This document shows, in pieces, positions 1 through 10,359 of a stretch of DNA of 64,000 nucleotides. Origin of the DNA: Wurfbainia villosa (Eukaryota; Streptophyta; Magnoliopsida; Zingiberales; Zingiberaceae). The first letter of the stretch is position 1. Every line of letters begins with the position of its first letter. The stretch lies in contig CM045989.1 in the NCBI GenBank assembly GCA_025175895.1, positions 133,685,272 to 133,749,271 on the forward strand, in the 5' to 3' direction. The notes beneath the pieces were generated by a model, which saw only the letters and a list, made by a program, of their open reading frames with translations, searched no databases and had not been told where the DNA came from. Both the position numbers and the translations under genes were made by a program.

Positions 1-510
1 ACTTGAGGCACTGTAGCAGGTAGGTTAGAAGCGAGGCATGCTTGACAACGCCTCGATTGGGTTGGTAGTCGAGACGACGACTCGACTTGCAAAGTTACCG
101 TTGCGCTGTAACGATTTAAAATCAGCTCGATGCGAAGCTATAAGAGGAGCTTGGTGGAGACTTCAAGAGCAGTTCTTAGAGCTTTAGGAGGGGAAAAACT
201 GTTGCTTTATAGACCTTCAAAGACGTTCAAAGCAACCAAAATAGATCAAGCAAAAGCATTCTTCTTGTAAAGTTATTTTTCATCTTGTATTTGTGTTTAC
301 TTGTATTTGGTGATTTATTCTTGCATAAACTCATATTGTAAGAGGTTTCTCGACCTCCGATTTATTGTCAAGAAGGAGAAAGTGTTAGTGAGGGTAGATC
401 ACTAGATCGTCGTCGTGGAGTAAGAACCGTAGATTCCGAACCACGTAAAAATATTGTGTCATGTGCTTGTGTTCTTATTTGTTTTTGAATTTTATTTTAT
501 ATTCCGTTGC
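1..510 (+). repeat. Element D 5' LTR, 3' portion only
   Basis: This closely matches about 21305-21825 of the D 3' LTR, including the TATA region, the T-rich stretch and the GTGTCATGTGCTTGTG segment. The match stops at ATTCCGTTGCA. The last part of the LTR, the primer-binding site and the start of gag are missing, and sequence passes straight into mid-gag. This suggests a deletion joining LTR to gag. Confidence 0.75.
137..147 (+). promoter_or_regulatory. Putative TATA box of D 5' LTR
   Basis: GCTATAAGAGG lies in the LTR. The equivalent site in the D 3' LTR is GCTATAAGAAGA at 21449-21460. Position and sequence fit an LTR core promoter, but no transcription start can be shown from sequence alone. 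Confidence 0.45.
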
Positions 511-519
511 ATTTTATTT

Positions 520-877
520 TTGTGCCAAAGGGGAAGGAGAAGGCCAAGGAGATCGGAGCCCCGATACACAAGAGTAAGGAGCATATAGTGTGTTTCAAGT
601 GTCAACAAATGGGACATTACCATAGCCAATGTCCGAGGGGGAGAAACCCAACCAAGGACATGAGAGGAGAATCACATGTAGGGGAGCTAAGGCAAACCCT
701 AAGGTACATTTTAATAATGCAGTTACAATTATTAATGATAACATGAAGCATGCTAGTAATTTACTTGCCATCATTCATCATAAAAAACATGCTAGTAGTA
801 AGACTTTTTGTTTAGGTGCAAAATCACATGAAATTAGAACTAAGGACAATCCTAGAACTATTAATTCTAGACCCATG
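520..877 (+). pseudogene. gag fragment of element D (zinc-knuckle part)
   Basis: This is the middle part of a copia-type Gag, an RNA-binding nucleocapsid-like protein. It carries a complete CX2CX4HX4C zinc knuckle, CFKCQQMGHYHSQC, after a KGKEKAKE-type basic linker. A frame change follows the knuckle, since the reading continues in a second frame up to 877. The conserved KKFYCLGAK/HEIRTKDN-type region is seen near 810-850, as in element E (FYCLGDKHHEIRTKDN). The sequence is cut at 877 by insertion of element B and resumes at 15684 with the SRTTTPKDRK region. The N-terminal half is deleted. No start codon can be assigned. Confidence 0.7.
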
Positions 878-2477
878 TGTTGGAGGATCATGGCCCGACT
901 AGAAGGGGGGTTGAATAGCCTTTTCACATGCTTGATGGAAATCGTTCGTTCATTCGTCTACAGTATTCGTTAATATGCGCAGAGGAAATCCAAATAACAA
1001 ATACGAATGCAAGAGACAAATACACAAGCATAAGACACAACCGATATACATGGTTCAGAACCTTAGGGTTCCTACTCCATGGGGCGAGCTCAACGAGCTC
1101 TAGTGATGCTCACACCACTGCTCAAACTTCTTCTCGACAACAAGTCAGAGGTGACGAAACCTCGTACAAGCAATTATAGAATGTAATACAAAAATACAAG
1201 AAAAATACAAAGACAATATGAAATACAAGTAAAAAAACTTTACAACACTTTGCTTTGATCACTTGCTTGTTGCTTGCTTTGGTTTGCTCTTAAAGGTCTG
1301 GAATACAGTAGCAATTCTCCTCCAAAATCTCCCCAAATATCGCTGTGGAAATCCTTCCCAAGCTCCTCCTTTTATGCTTGTCTCGGGCTGATTCTGTGCC
1401 TAGCAGTCAACTGCTCGTTACCATCAGTCGACTGCTCCTGTAGCCATTGTGAGACAATGACTTAATCCACGTTGGAAAAGTTCCAACGGATACCTAGCAG
1501 TCGACTGACCAAACCTATCAGTCGACTGCTCATAGCCTCTAATCGACTGCCAAACCCTAGCAGCCGACTCGGAAATATTCTGTGCCCGCGTCCTCGACCA
1601 TCGACCGCCTCCATGGCGCTTGATTTGCTCAAGCCATCGATCGATTACTCGAGCCATCGATCGACTCTCACCACGATCGTACACCACTAGTCGATCAAAC
1701 ACAAGTTGTTTGAGCAATCGATTATCGAGTAAAACCTCAAACATCAATGTTTGAGCATCCGACACTGATCTTAGTCACTTTGCCAAGTTCACCTCATCCT
1801 CCCATAGAGTTACCCATCGAAGTTCTCTTCCTCCGACCTACATCCCTCGGATGCACTAAGCTCACGGCTTCTCCCCGTGCCATCCTTCGCATCTTGCCAT
1901 AAAGTTTGCTTCCTTTAGCTTAACTCCATTGCTCCTTGTTCGGCAGTCCCTCGGATGTACTAAGCTCACGACTTCTCCCTGTGTCATCCTTCACTGACTC
2001 AAGGACCCGAGCCATGAGACAAGTGACCTTGCCAAGTACTCAAGACTTTCCCATTGCCAAGGCTACACACTTGGACTTCCATGTCAACTCCATGTTGGAC
2101 TTTCCCTTGCCAACCCATGTTAGACTTTCACCACCAAGGCTACACACTTGGACTTACGTGGCCAAGCTACACACTTGGACTTCCCATTGCCAATGCCAAC
2201 CCATGTTGGACTTTCACCGCCAAGGCTACACACTTGGACTTATGTGGCTAAGGCTACACACTTGGTCTTCCCTTGCCAACTCCATGTTGAACTTCCAATG
2301 CCAAGCCCTATGCTTGGACTTTCACCGCCAAGGCTACACACTTGGACTTATGTGACTAAGGCTACACACTTGGTCTTCCCTTGACAATCACATGTCATAT
2401 ATTTTGTCTAACATCAAAATACTGCTTGAGTGAAACTCGAGTCCGGTCAATCGTGACCTGGATCAATTGGACCAACA
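878..2477 (-). repeat. Element B 3' LTR
   Basis: It reads TGTTGGAGGATC... at its left edge and ends ...ACCAACA before the polypurine tract, so it has TG..CA ends in minus orientation. Its partner at 14062-15683 matches over most of the length. From the minus-strand 5' end it holds a CCAAG/CTTGG repeat block (2039-2387), then a GTCGAC-rich block (about 1400-1740), then a TATA-like GCATAAAAGG (1368-1377). The repeats create spurious open frames (HTWTYVAK-type peptides) that are not genes. Confidence 0.85.
1368..1377 (-). promoter_or_regulatory. Putative TATA box, B 3' LTR
   Basis: GCATAAAAGG on the minus strand. It is conserved in the partner LTR at 14537-14546 and lies directly downstream of the GTCGAC-rich module. 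Confidence 0.4.
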
Positions 2478-2491
2478 ATCTCCCCCTTTTT
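2478..2491 (-). other. Polypurine tract of element B
   Basis: AAAAAGGGGGAGAT on the minus strand abuts the 3' LTR. It is the plus-strand DNA priming site in LTR elements. The same tract occurs in C (59331-59344) and, with one change at the end, in A (4567-4580). Confidence 0.75.
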
Positions 2492-3258
2492 GATGTTTGA
2501 CAAAACTACAAACACCTTTGAGTTAGGTGACCTAACTCAAGTCTACCAATTATCACCAATTGATAATTCTCACCTTTGAGAATTTCAACTAACCCCAATT
2601 GGTACATTCTCTCCCTTTTTGACATACATCAAAAAGGTCCTCCCCAAGGGTGTCAATGTCTCATATCCCAATGAGATCTTATAATCTCTCCCTTGGTCCA
2701 AAAACACATCTAGGATGCCTTCACTCTTCCTAGTGATAAGTCTCATATCACTTAAGAGAGGCAATCCCCCAATTCTCCTCTAATGAGGAGAAATACATTC
2801 ATCATCCCAAGATGGATAATCTCCCCCTAAAAGCTTGTTCCCCCTTGACCATTGCACTAACAATGTCCTTGGAGAGTCTCTAAGCCAATAGGAACACTAA
2901 ACAATAAAAATTAAGGGCAAAGATTCAATATTGAACTTTCACCTCCCTTAAAATTCGATACACACCCAAAACAATTATCCTAATCCATTTTCAATGGATT
3001 TCCACCCTTCCAATGCTCTCCAAAGCATATCCTAGGGTTAGGAGCAGTTAGGGGACCAAGAAATATCTGAACATGGGCCTAACAAAACTTGTTTATCTGA
3101 AATCAGCATTGACAGTCGACTCTCTCAGCTACTAGTCGATTGCCATCCATGACAGTCGACTGATTTCTGCACTGTGAATAAATCAAGGTTTAAAATCCAA
3201 ATTCAAAAATTCATAAGTAAATACACGTAATTTGAAAATTCTTGAAAATTCATACGTA
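2492..3258 (-). other. Element B non-coding 3' internal region (left part)
   Basis: AT-rich sequence without credible reading frames. It holds a second purine-rich motif with an adjoining GATGTATGTCAAA-type stretch (2608-2636, minus), which is also present in A, C and D. One CAGTCGACTG-like cluster lies near 3110-3165. The region is cut at 3263 by element A and resumes at 11634. Element C has an uninterrupted counterpart at about 59345-60120. Confidence 0.7.
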
Positions 3259-3263
3259 CATTA

Positions 3264-4566
3264 TGTTGGGATCTTGTAATGGCTAGAGGGGGGGTGATTA
3301 CCTTTCTTTGTTTCTACAAATATGTTAGCGGAAGCAATACACATACAATTAAGAATACAAATAAGAAAACAATGAAAGCAATGCTAACACCCGATGTACG
3401 TGGTTCGGAGATGACGCTCCTACTCTACGGCAATCCATAAGGTGGATTAGCCCTAGCCAAGCTTCACTAAATCCTCCTTTGGATGAACCAAGGTGGAGAA
3501 ACCTTGTCTTACAATTGCTCTCCTCTTCTTTACAATGATGAAAGATTAAAACCTAGAGAAGAGGAGGTTTAGAATCACTAAAGCACTTGGGAAAGCTTGG
3601 TGAGCACAAGGGTGTAGTTAGGAATGAGAGCACTAGCTTCACCAAGCTCCCCAAGGCCCCTTCTTATAGAAGAGGGGCTATTTTTCCCGTTGGACTTCGA
3701 TCAGTCGACTGATGGTGAGCATCAGTCGACTGCCGCCGAAGCCAACGACTTCTGAACGCGCATATCCACGGAGATACGTAGCCGTAATTTCCAACGGCCA
3801 AGTGATCAGTCGACTGATCCCTCCATCAGTCGACTGATGGAGTGATCAGTCGAGTGATCGTAGGCCGCAGTAAAGTGCGACTACACTCTATGCTCGTATT
3901 TGTGTTGATCGATCACCGACCGACACTATTGGCGCCGATCGATTGCAACATCGATCGGCCGATCACATCGCGCAGCCGATCGATGGTCGTGGTTTCACCA
4001 CGACTCCCGAGCACCGACACCGATCGATACATCGTATCAGTCGACTGATACTCATCAAGTATGAGTAATTCACACTTGATTTTATACCCTAGACCTAGAC
4101 TTGACCTTCTAACTCTTCCTTCAGCCTTGCATCCACCTTCAAGAGTTTCCTTCGGCCTCGTCATGTCTTGGGTTGCCAAATGCTTGGACTTTACGCCGCC
4201 AAGACTATAAGCTTGGACTTATGCTGCCAAGACTTTACTTCCTTTGCTAAGGTTCACTTGGACTTTATGCTGCCAAGACTACAAGCTTGGTCTTACGCTA
4301 CCAAGTCCATCCCTTAGACTTCCTTTGCCAAGGTTCACTTGGACTTTACGCTGCCAAGACTACAAGCTTGGTCTTATGCTGCCAAGTCCGTCCCTTGGAC
4401 TTTCCTTGCCAAGATCATACTTGGACTTCTCTTTTACCAAGTCTTCATACTTGGATTTTCCTGTCACTTAAAACATGTTCACAATTAGATCACAAAGCAT
4501 TGCCTAACTTAGATGATTATCCAAACATCAAAACATATAAATGCTTGGGGCATTGTTGCACTAACA
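3264..4566 (-). repeat. Element A 3' LTR
   Basis: 1303 bp, starting TGTTGGGATCTTG and ending GCACTAACA at its right edge. Outer portions are nearly identical to the 10360-11628 copy. The central block (about 3693-4050) is strongly different. Here it carries intact CAGTCGACTG palindromes, while the other LTR has CGATCGGT-like sequence. A CCAAG/CTTGG repeat block lies at 4177-4460. Confidence 0.92.
3661..3670 (-). promoter_or_regulatory. Putative TATA box, A 3' LTR
   Basis: TCTATAAGAA on the minus strand, just downstream of the GTCGAC-rich block. It is conserved at 10758-10767 in the 5' LTR. Confidence 0.5.
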
Positions 4567-4580
4567 TTCTCCCCCTTTTT
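4567..4580 (-). other. Polypurine tract of element A
   Basis: AAAAAGGGGGAGAA on the minus strand directly abuts the 3' LTR. A second purine tract with the same downstream GATGTATGTCAAA-type motif lies at 4662-4690. Confidence 0.8.
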
Positions 4581-5589
4581 GATGTTTGGCAATCATTTAA
4601 GTTAGGTCTTTAACACATGAACATAAACATATTTCAATATGAATTTTAACTTAAACATTCCTTCTCCCCCTTTGACATACATCAAAAAGAGAAGGATTCA
4701 TAAATGAAAGAATTTAAAGGTGTTGTATCTTGGACTAAGGTATAAGATTGATATTAAGCTCCCCCTTAATCCAAGATATGCTTCATGACGTGTAAATAAT
4801 ATTTGAAGCAAAGCATAACAAAAGTTTCAAAAATAAGTCCTAACTTTGCACCAACAATATAAGTTTAGGGATGAAAAAATATATCTTATGAAACTCCCCC
4901 TAAAACACTGCATAAAACAGACCTAAAAGTGTGTTTATGCTTAATATTATCATGCTATAGTTTTAGGACATCAAAGATACACTCAATATCAGAAAATGAA
5001 GCTATTTATCAGAAAACACAGTGTATCAGTCGACTGGTTTATGAACGATCATATATCTAATCGAAATTTACCTTTTCATTAACCAAATGCATTAGAAATT
5101 TTAGAAATCTCGAAAAATCACGAAATTTTGTGTACACATTTCTGAGATCATACTTTATTAAGGAAAAATAGTTTGAAAAATATATGTTTTCCAGATTTCA
5201 AGATTGACACAAACTTGAAAACTAACAAAAGTTCTAAAAACTTGGTATCACTTTTGGCTTCCACTTGAAATCTGTTTTTCAAAATATGATGAACATAGTT
5301 TAAAATATATATGATTTAGAATTTCCAACCATGTTCTTAGAGCTATGTATTCATTACTTGAATACAAGCCTTCCCAATGATTGGTCCATGAGGTATTCAT
5401 GTCTCTAGGTGTGTCATTGGCTCATAGTAATGCATCATAACAAGCATGATGAGCCAAGTACACCTTCCCTATCATCTCACATGTTCCTAAGTGTCTCAAT
5501 ACAAAAATCAAGGTTTCTTAAGGCTTTTTGTGAGATGCACCAAGGTATAAAGCTAACATATGAATATGGGATCATGCAAATCTAGAATT
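4581..5589 (-). other. Element A 3' non-coding region
   Basis: About 1 kb between the RNase H end and the polypurine tract. It is AT-rich with no credible open frame. There is no envelope-like reading frame of the kind described in some SIRE elements. It contains one CAGTCGACTG copy near 5026 and the second purine motif at 4662-4690. Confidence 0.75.
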
Positions 5590-8500
5590 TTACTCTACAA
5601 AGCACATACCAAGCTCTCTCCTTAATGATGAAAATTCAGTTTCGGGAAGAGCTTTGGTGAAGATATCGACAAGGTTGGACTTAGATTCTACATAATTAAG
5701 TTCAATGTCCCCTCTTGCCACATGATCTCTTATGAAGTGATGTTTCACTTCAATGTGCTTGGTCCTAGAGTGATGTACCGGATTTTTGGTCAAGTTGATG
5801 GTACTCACATTGTCACAATAAACTTTACTGTTAGAGTAGTGTAGCTCATAGTCCACAAGGGTATGTCTCATTCAAAGTAATTGAGCTACACAACCACCCA
5901 TAGTCACATATTCAGCTTCGGTGGTTAATAAAGCAACACAATGTTGCTTCCTACTACTCCAACTAACTAGGGAGGACCCAAGAAATTGGCATCCACCACT
6001 AGTGCTCTTCCTATCCAATTTGCAACCGGCATAATCGGAATCGGTATAGCCAAGCAACTCAAAAGACCTAGTCCTAGGATACCAAAGTCCTACATTTAGG
6101 GTGCCTTTAATATATCTTAAAATTCTCTTAACGGCTACTAAATGTGATTCTTTGGCACAAGATTGGTATCTTGCACACATACCTACCGCGAATAAGATAT
6201 CAGGTCTACTAGCGATTAGGTATAGTAGGCTGCCAATCATACTCCTATAAAGTTTAAGATCAATTGATTTACCATCATGATCACTATCTATTCTAGTGCT
6301 AGTGGCCATAGGAGTGGTTACAATTTTGGCATTTTCCAAACCAAATTTCTTGATCATTTCATTTTCATATTTGGTTTGATAAATATGAATACCTTCATTG
6401 GTTTGTTTGACTTGTAACCCTAGGAAAAAGTTGAGCTCTCCAACTAAACTCATTTCAAATTCATTTTCCATGTTTTTTATAAAGTCTTGAAGAAGATTAT
6501 CATTTGTTGACCCAAAAATAATGTCATCAACATATATTTGGGCTATAAAGATATCCTTTAATGTTGACTTTATGAACAAGGTTTGATCTACTTGGCCTCT
6601 TCTAAAATCCTTAAAAATTAAGAAAGATGACAATCTTTCATACCATGCCCAGGGAGCTTGTTTTAACCCATATAATGCTTTCAAAAGCTTATATACGTGG
6701 TTTGGATAATCTATGCTCTCAAACCCGGGTGGTTGCTCTACATATACTTCCTCCTTAATATAACCATTTAAGAATGCCGATTTAACATCCATTTGGTAAA
6801 GTTTAAATCCCATATAGGAAGCATACCCTAAGAGAATTCTAATAGATTCTAACCTAGCAACCGGGGCATAAGTCTCATCATAGTCAAGCCCCTCAACTTG
6901 ATTAAATCCCCTAGCAACCAACCTAGCCTTATTTCTAGTGATATTTCCTTGGTCATCTAGCTTATTCCTAAAGACCCATCTTGTAGTAATTATGGTGCTA
7001 TCATTGGGTCTAGGTACTAACTCCCATACTTGACTCCTCTCAAATTGAGCCAATTCATCTTGCATTGCCAAGATCCAATCCGGATCATGTAATGCATCAT
7101 TGATCGATTTGGGCTCAATTTGTAAAATAAGAGCCACTTGACTAGTAGAAGGTCTATGAAATGACCTAGTTCTTACTCCTTGAGATAGATCTCCTACTAC
7201 TTGGTCAAGTGGATGATCTTGATGAATTCTTAGGGTTCTAGAAGGGGTTTCAAATTGATCATTGTTATCTTCTACCCTCCTTTCATCATCAGAATCTCCT
7301 CTTCCTCCCCCTTGATCATTACCCCTTATGGTCAAATTTTGAAGTTTTTGGGTAATGTCTTGATTATTGCCATTAATATCCTTATCAATGGAGGACTTTC
7401 TAGGGTAGGTACTAGTGGTTTCATCAAATTGAACATTGGAGGACTCCTCAATTCCTTGGGTTCTCTTATTGTAGACTCTATATCCTCTACTTGTGGATGA
7501 GTATCCAACTAGGATTCCCTCATCCGCTTTGGATTCAAATTTTCCTAAGTTATCTTTGGTGTTTAGAATATAAACTTTACATCCAAAGACTTTGAAATAA
7601 TGAATTGTGGGAATAGTCCCATTCCATAATTCAAATGGTGTCTTTCCTAAAAACCTATGGATTTGAACCCTATTTTGGATATAGCAAGCGGTATTAACCG
7701 CTTCCGCCCACAAGTAGCTAGGTAGAGAATATGCATTAAGCATAGTCCTAGCCGCCTCTTGTAGGGCACGATTTCTCCTTTCCACCACCCCATTTTGTTG
7801 GGGTGTTCTAGGACAAGAGAACTCATGCTTGTACCCTTGCTCTAAATAAAATTGTGAAAATTTAGAATTCTCAAATTCACCACCATGATCACTACGAATC
7901 CGGTTGATTTTGAGACTCTTTTCATTTTCAACCCTTTTACTAAATCCTATGATTATTTCTAAGGTATCATCCTTATGTTTCATAAAGTAGACCCAAGTAT
8001 ACCTAGAAAAATCATCTACTATAACTAAACAATATTTGTTACCATTTAAAGAAGGAGTACTATGACAATCAAATAAGTCAAGATGCAATAGTTCTAATTG
8101 TAAGGAAGTATTAGTTAAGGTTTTACCTTTGTGTGATGCTTTTGTTTGTTTTCCTTCTTGGCATGCATCACACATTTTGTTCTTGACATACTTGATCTTT
8201 GGTAGCCCTTTGACCAACTCCATTTTGGCTACCTTGGCTATGTTTTTCATGTTGATGTGCCCCAATCTCCTATGCCATAGCCAACTTTCTTCTTCTTTCG
8301 CAACAAGACACTTAGTGGAAATGTTAAAAGCATATGAAAGATCAACATAATAAATATTTGACTTCCTATATCCAACTAACATACAATCATTTAATTCTTT
8401 GTGTCTAATCATGCATTTAGAGGATTCAAAAGAAACATGATAGTTTGCATCACAAAGTTGACTAACACTTAATAAATTAAATTTCATATTTTCAACTAGT

Positions 8501-8691
8501 AAGACTTTGTGAATGACAATTTTGGGGGATACCTCAATTGTACCTCTACCTAATATCTTGAGTTTTCTACTATTTCCAAAGGACACCGCTCCTTTCTTCA
8601 CATACTTAATTGTGGAGAACTTGCTCACATCCCCGGTCATATGTGTTGAGCAACCGCTATCCACAATCCACATACCTTGCTCTCCTACCTA
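5590..8691 (-). pseudogene. Element A pol: protease, integrase, reverse transcriptase, RNase H
   Basis: Polyprotein part that would cleave Gag-Pol, insert the DNA copy and reverse-transcribe the RNA. Protease WIVDSGCSTHMTG opens the main stretch (8673 downward). Next comes the integrase zinc region with the WHRRLGH pair and CDACQEGK. The integrase core carries D in LLHLDLFD, D in RSDHGGEF and E in NGVVERRNRAL. Reverse transcriptase shows LYGLKQAPWAWYERL and YVDDIIFGST. RNase H shows GYTDSDYAG and TTEAEYV, ending in a KALPETEF tail. All expected catalytic residues are visible. A TGA at 5872-5874 replaces the usual Trp in CVAQLLW-type sequence, and a TAG at 8689-8691 lies just upstream of the protease. 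There is no frameshift over the whole stretch. Confidence 0.92.
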
Positions 8692-10305
8692 AATCACATG
8701 AAAAATATAAGCTTTTGGTACCCAAACATTTGGACCGGTAACATTAAGTAAAAACTTCTTAGGTACCCATGCTTTTTTAACCTTACCCTTAATGGTTGCT
8801 TTCCTATTAATCAATGAAATATAAGCAACTTCTTTTTCCTTTGACTTATATCCTAAACCGGCCTTGTTGTACACGACTCTTTGTCAACTAAGGATCATAT
8901 CAAGATATTTTGAGCCATTTGAAAATTTTTCTAAACATGCTTTTAACTCACTAACCTCATCCTTAAGTTTGTCATTCTCTTCCTTAAGCATGCAAGAATT
9001 AACATGTGAAGGTTTTTCATTCCTAATGGCCTTTAGTTCTACCTTCATGCTCTTAACCTTAGATTTAAACTTATCTAGAGCCTCTTTAAGGTAAGCAATT
9101 GATTTATAAAGAAGTTTCACTTTGGGAGAGTTCATTACCTCATCGCCACTAGATGACGATTCATCACTTGAAGAGTCTTCTTGGCTTGATGTACCGGAGT
9201 CATCTCCTAGGGCCATGAGTGTCACATGACGTGTGATGTGGCAAAGCTCATCATCGGAGGAGGAATCTTCAACACTTGGTGTGTCCCATGTGGTTTGAGC
9301 CACCATGGCCTCCTTCTTTTTCTTCTCCTTCTTATCCTTCTTTTTCTTTTCTTTTTCTTCCTTCTTCTTTAGCTCCGGGCAATTTGGCTTTATGTGCCCC
9401 TTCTTATTGCAAGCATGGCAAATCACATTATTATTAAAATTTGAATTACCACTACTTTTACCTCTTAAAGAATGAGACCCCTTCCGTGCTTCTCTATTCT
9501 TGAACTCCTTTGATTTTCTATAGAGTTTCTTGACAAAGTTGGCCATCTCGCTAGACGAGTCTCCATCACTACTTGAGTCATGCTCCGATTCGGATGATGA
9601 TGATACTTCTTTCCTTTCTTTCTTTTTCTTTTCCTTCTTCTCAACAAATAGAGCTAAACCCTTTTCCTTAGAGGACATGTTAGTTTACTCATGCAATTCA
9701 AATTCACAAAATAATTCATCAATTTTAATTTGAGAAAGATCCCTAGTTACTTTAATAGCATCAACTATAGAAGTCCATAGAGAATTTCTAGGAAATGCTT
9801 GAAGTATATATCTTACCAAATCTCGGTTGTCAACTCGCTCACCTATGATGTGGAGTCCATTCACAATCTCCTTGAACCTTCCATGCATTTGGCTAACGGT
9901 TTCATGCATCTTCATTTGGAAGGCTTGAAGTTGTCCAATTAGCAAGTCCTTCTTGACCCTCTTTGACTCCTTGGACCCTTCATTTAGCTCAATGAGCTTT
10001 TCCCATAACTCCTTGGCAGATTCGAAGGGACCCACCTTGTTGAGTTGCTCCATGGTAATACCGCATTGAATGGTGAGTACCGCCTTTGCATTTGATTCGA
10101 ATCTCCTATTCATTTTCCTTGTCCAATCCTTGCTTGGAATTGGATTTCCATGTTCATCCACCGGTTCCTCGAAGCCATCTACAATGCTATGCCAAATTTC
10201 AATATTACTCATTAGATAGTACTTCATCCTACCTTTCCAATACGCAAAATGACTCCCATCGAAGAGCGGTGGCTTGGCGGTGCTATATCCCTCTTGAAGA
10301 GCCAT
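8692..10305 (-). pseudogene. Element A gag (UBN2-type Gag with zinc knuckle)
   Basis: Structural Gag, same frame as pol. The ATG at 10303-10305 starts MALQEGYSTAKPPLFDG, followed by FAYWKGRMKYYL. This is the DUF4219/UBN2-type N-terminus common in plant copia Gag. A TAA at 9685-9687 breaks the frame after about 206 residues. The next stretch (9678-8884) has a charged Ser/Lys-rich linker, one zinc knuckle CHACNKKGHIKPNC and a coiled-coil-like C-terminus, and ends in TGA at 8884-8886. A third stretch reaches the GPNVWVPK motif before the protease. The ATG lies only about 40 bp from the primer-binding site, so the leader is very short. The three in-frame stops indicate decay rather than programmed readthrough, though the gag-internal TAA could be tested. 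Confidence 0.88.
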
Positions 10306-10345
10306 TGATGCCTTGGTTGATGGTGAAATCTTCCAAGCTATCCGG

Positions 10346-10357
10346 GCTCTGATACCA
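10346..10357 (-). other. Primer-binding site of element A
   Basis: TGGTATCAGAGC on the minus strand, two bases from the 5' LTR. It is complementary to the 3' end of initiator tRNA-Met, the usual primer of plant copia elements. Confidence 0.88.
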
Positions 10358-10359
10358 CT

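Noticed and set aside
2054..2384. Open frames with repeated HTWTY/TLGL peptides as candidate repeat proteins
   Set aside because: They are translations of CCAAG/CTTGG LTR repeats. They occur in several frames and both LTRs, and lack any domain.
4581..5589. Envelope-like gene expected in some SIRE elements
   Set aside because: The region is AT-rich with no long frame or membrane segment. Nothing supports an envelope-like protein.
9465..9647. Overlapping minus-strand frame inside A gag
   Set aside because: It is an alternate reading of the Lys/Ser-rich linker of Gag.
10346..10357. Short tRNA-like match as a tRNA gene
   Set aside because: Only the 12-base primer complement next to an LTR is present. 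There is no cloverleaf or internal boxes.
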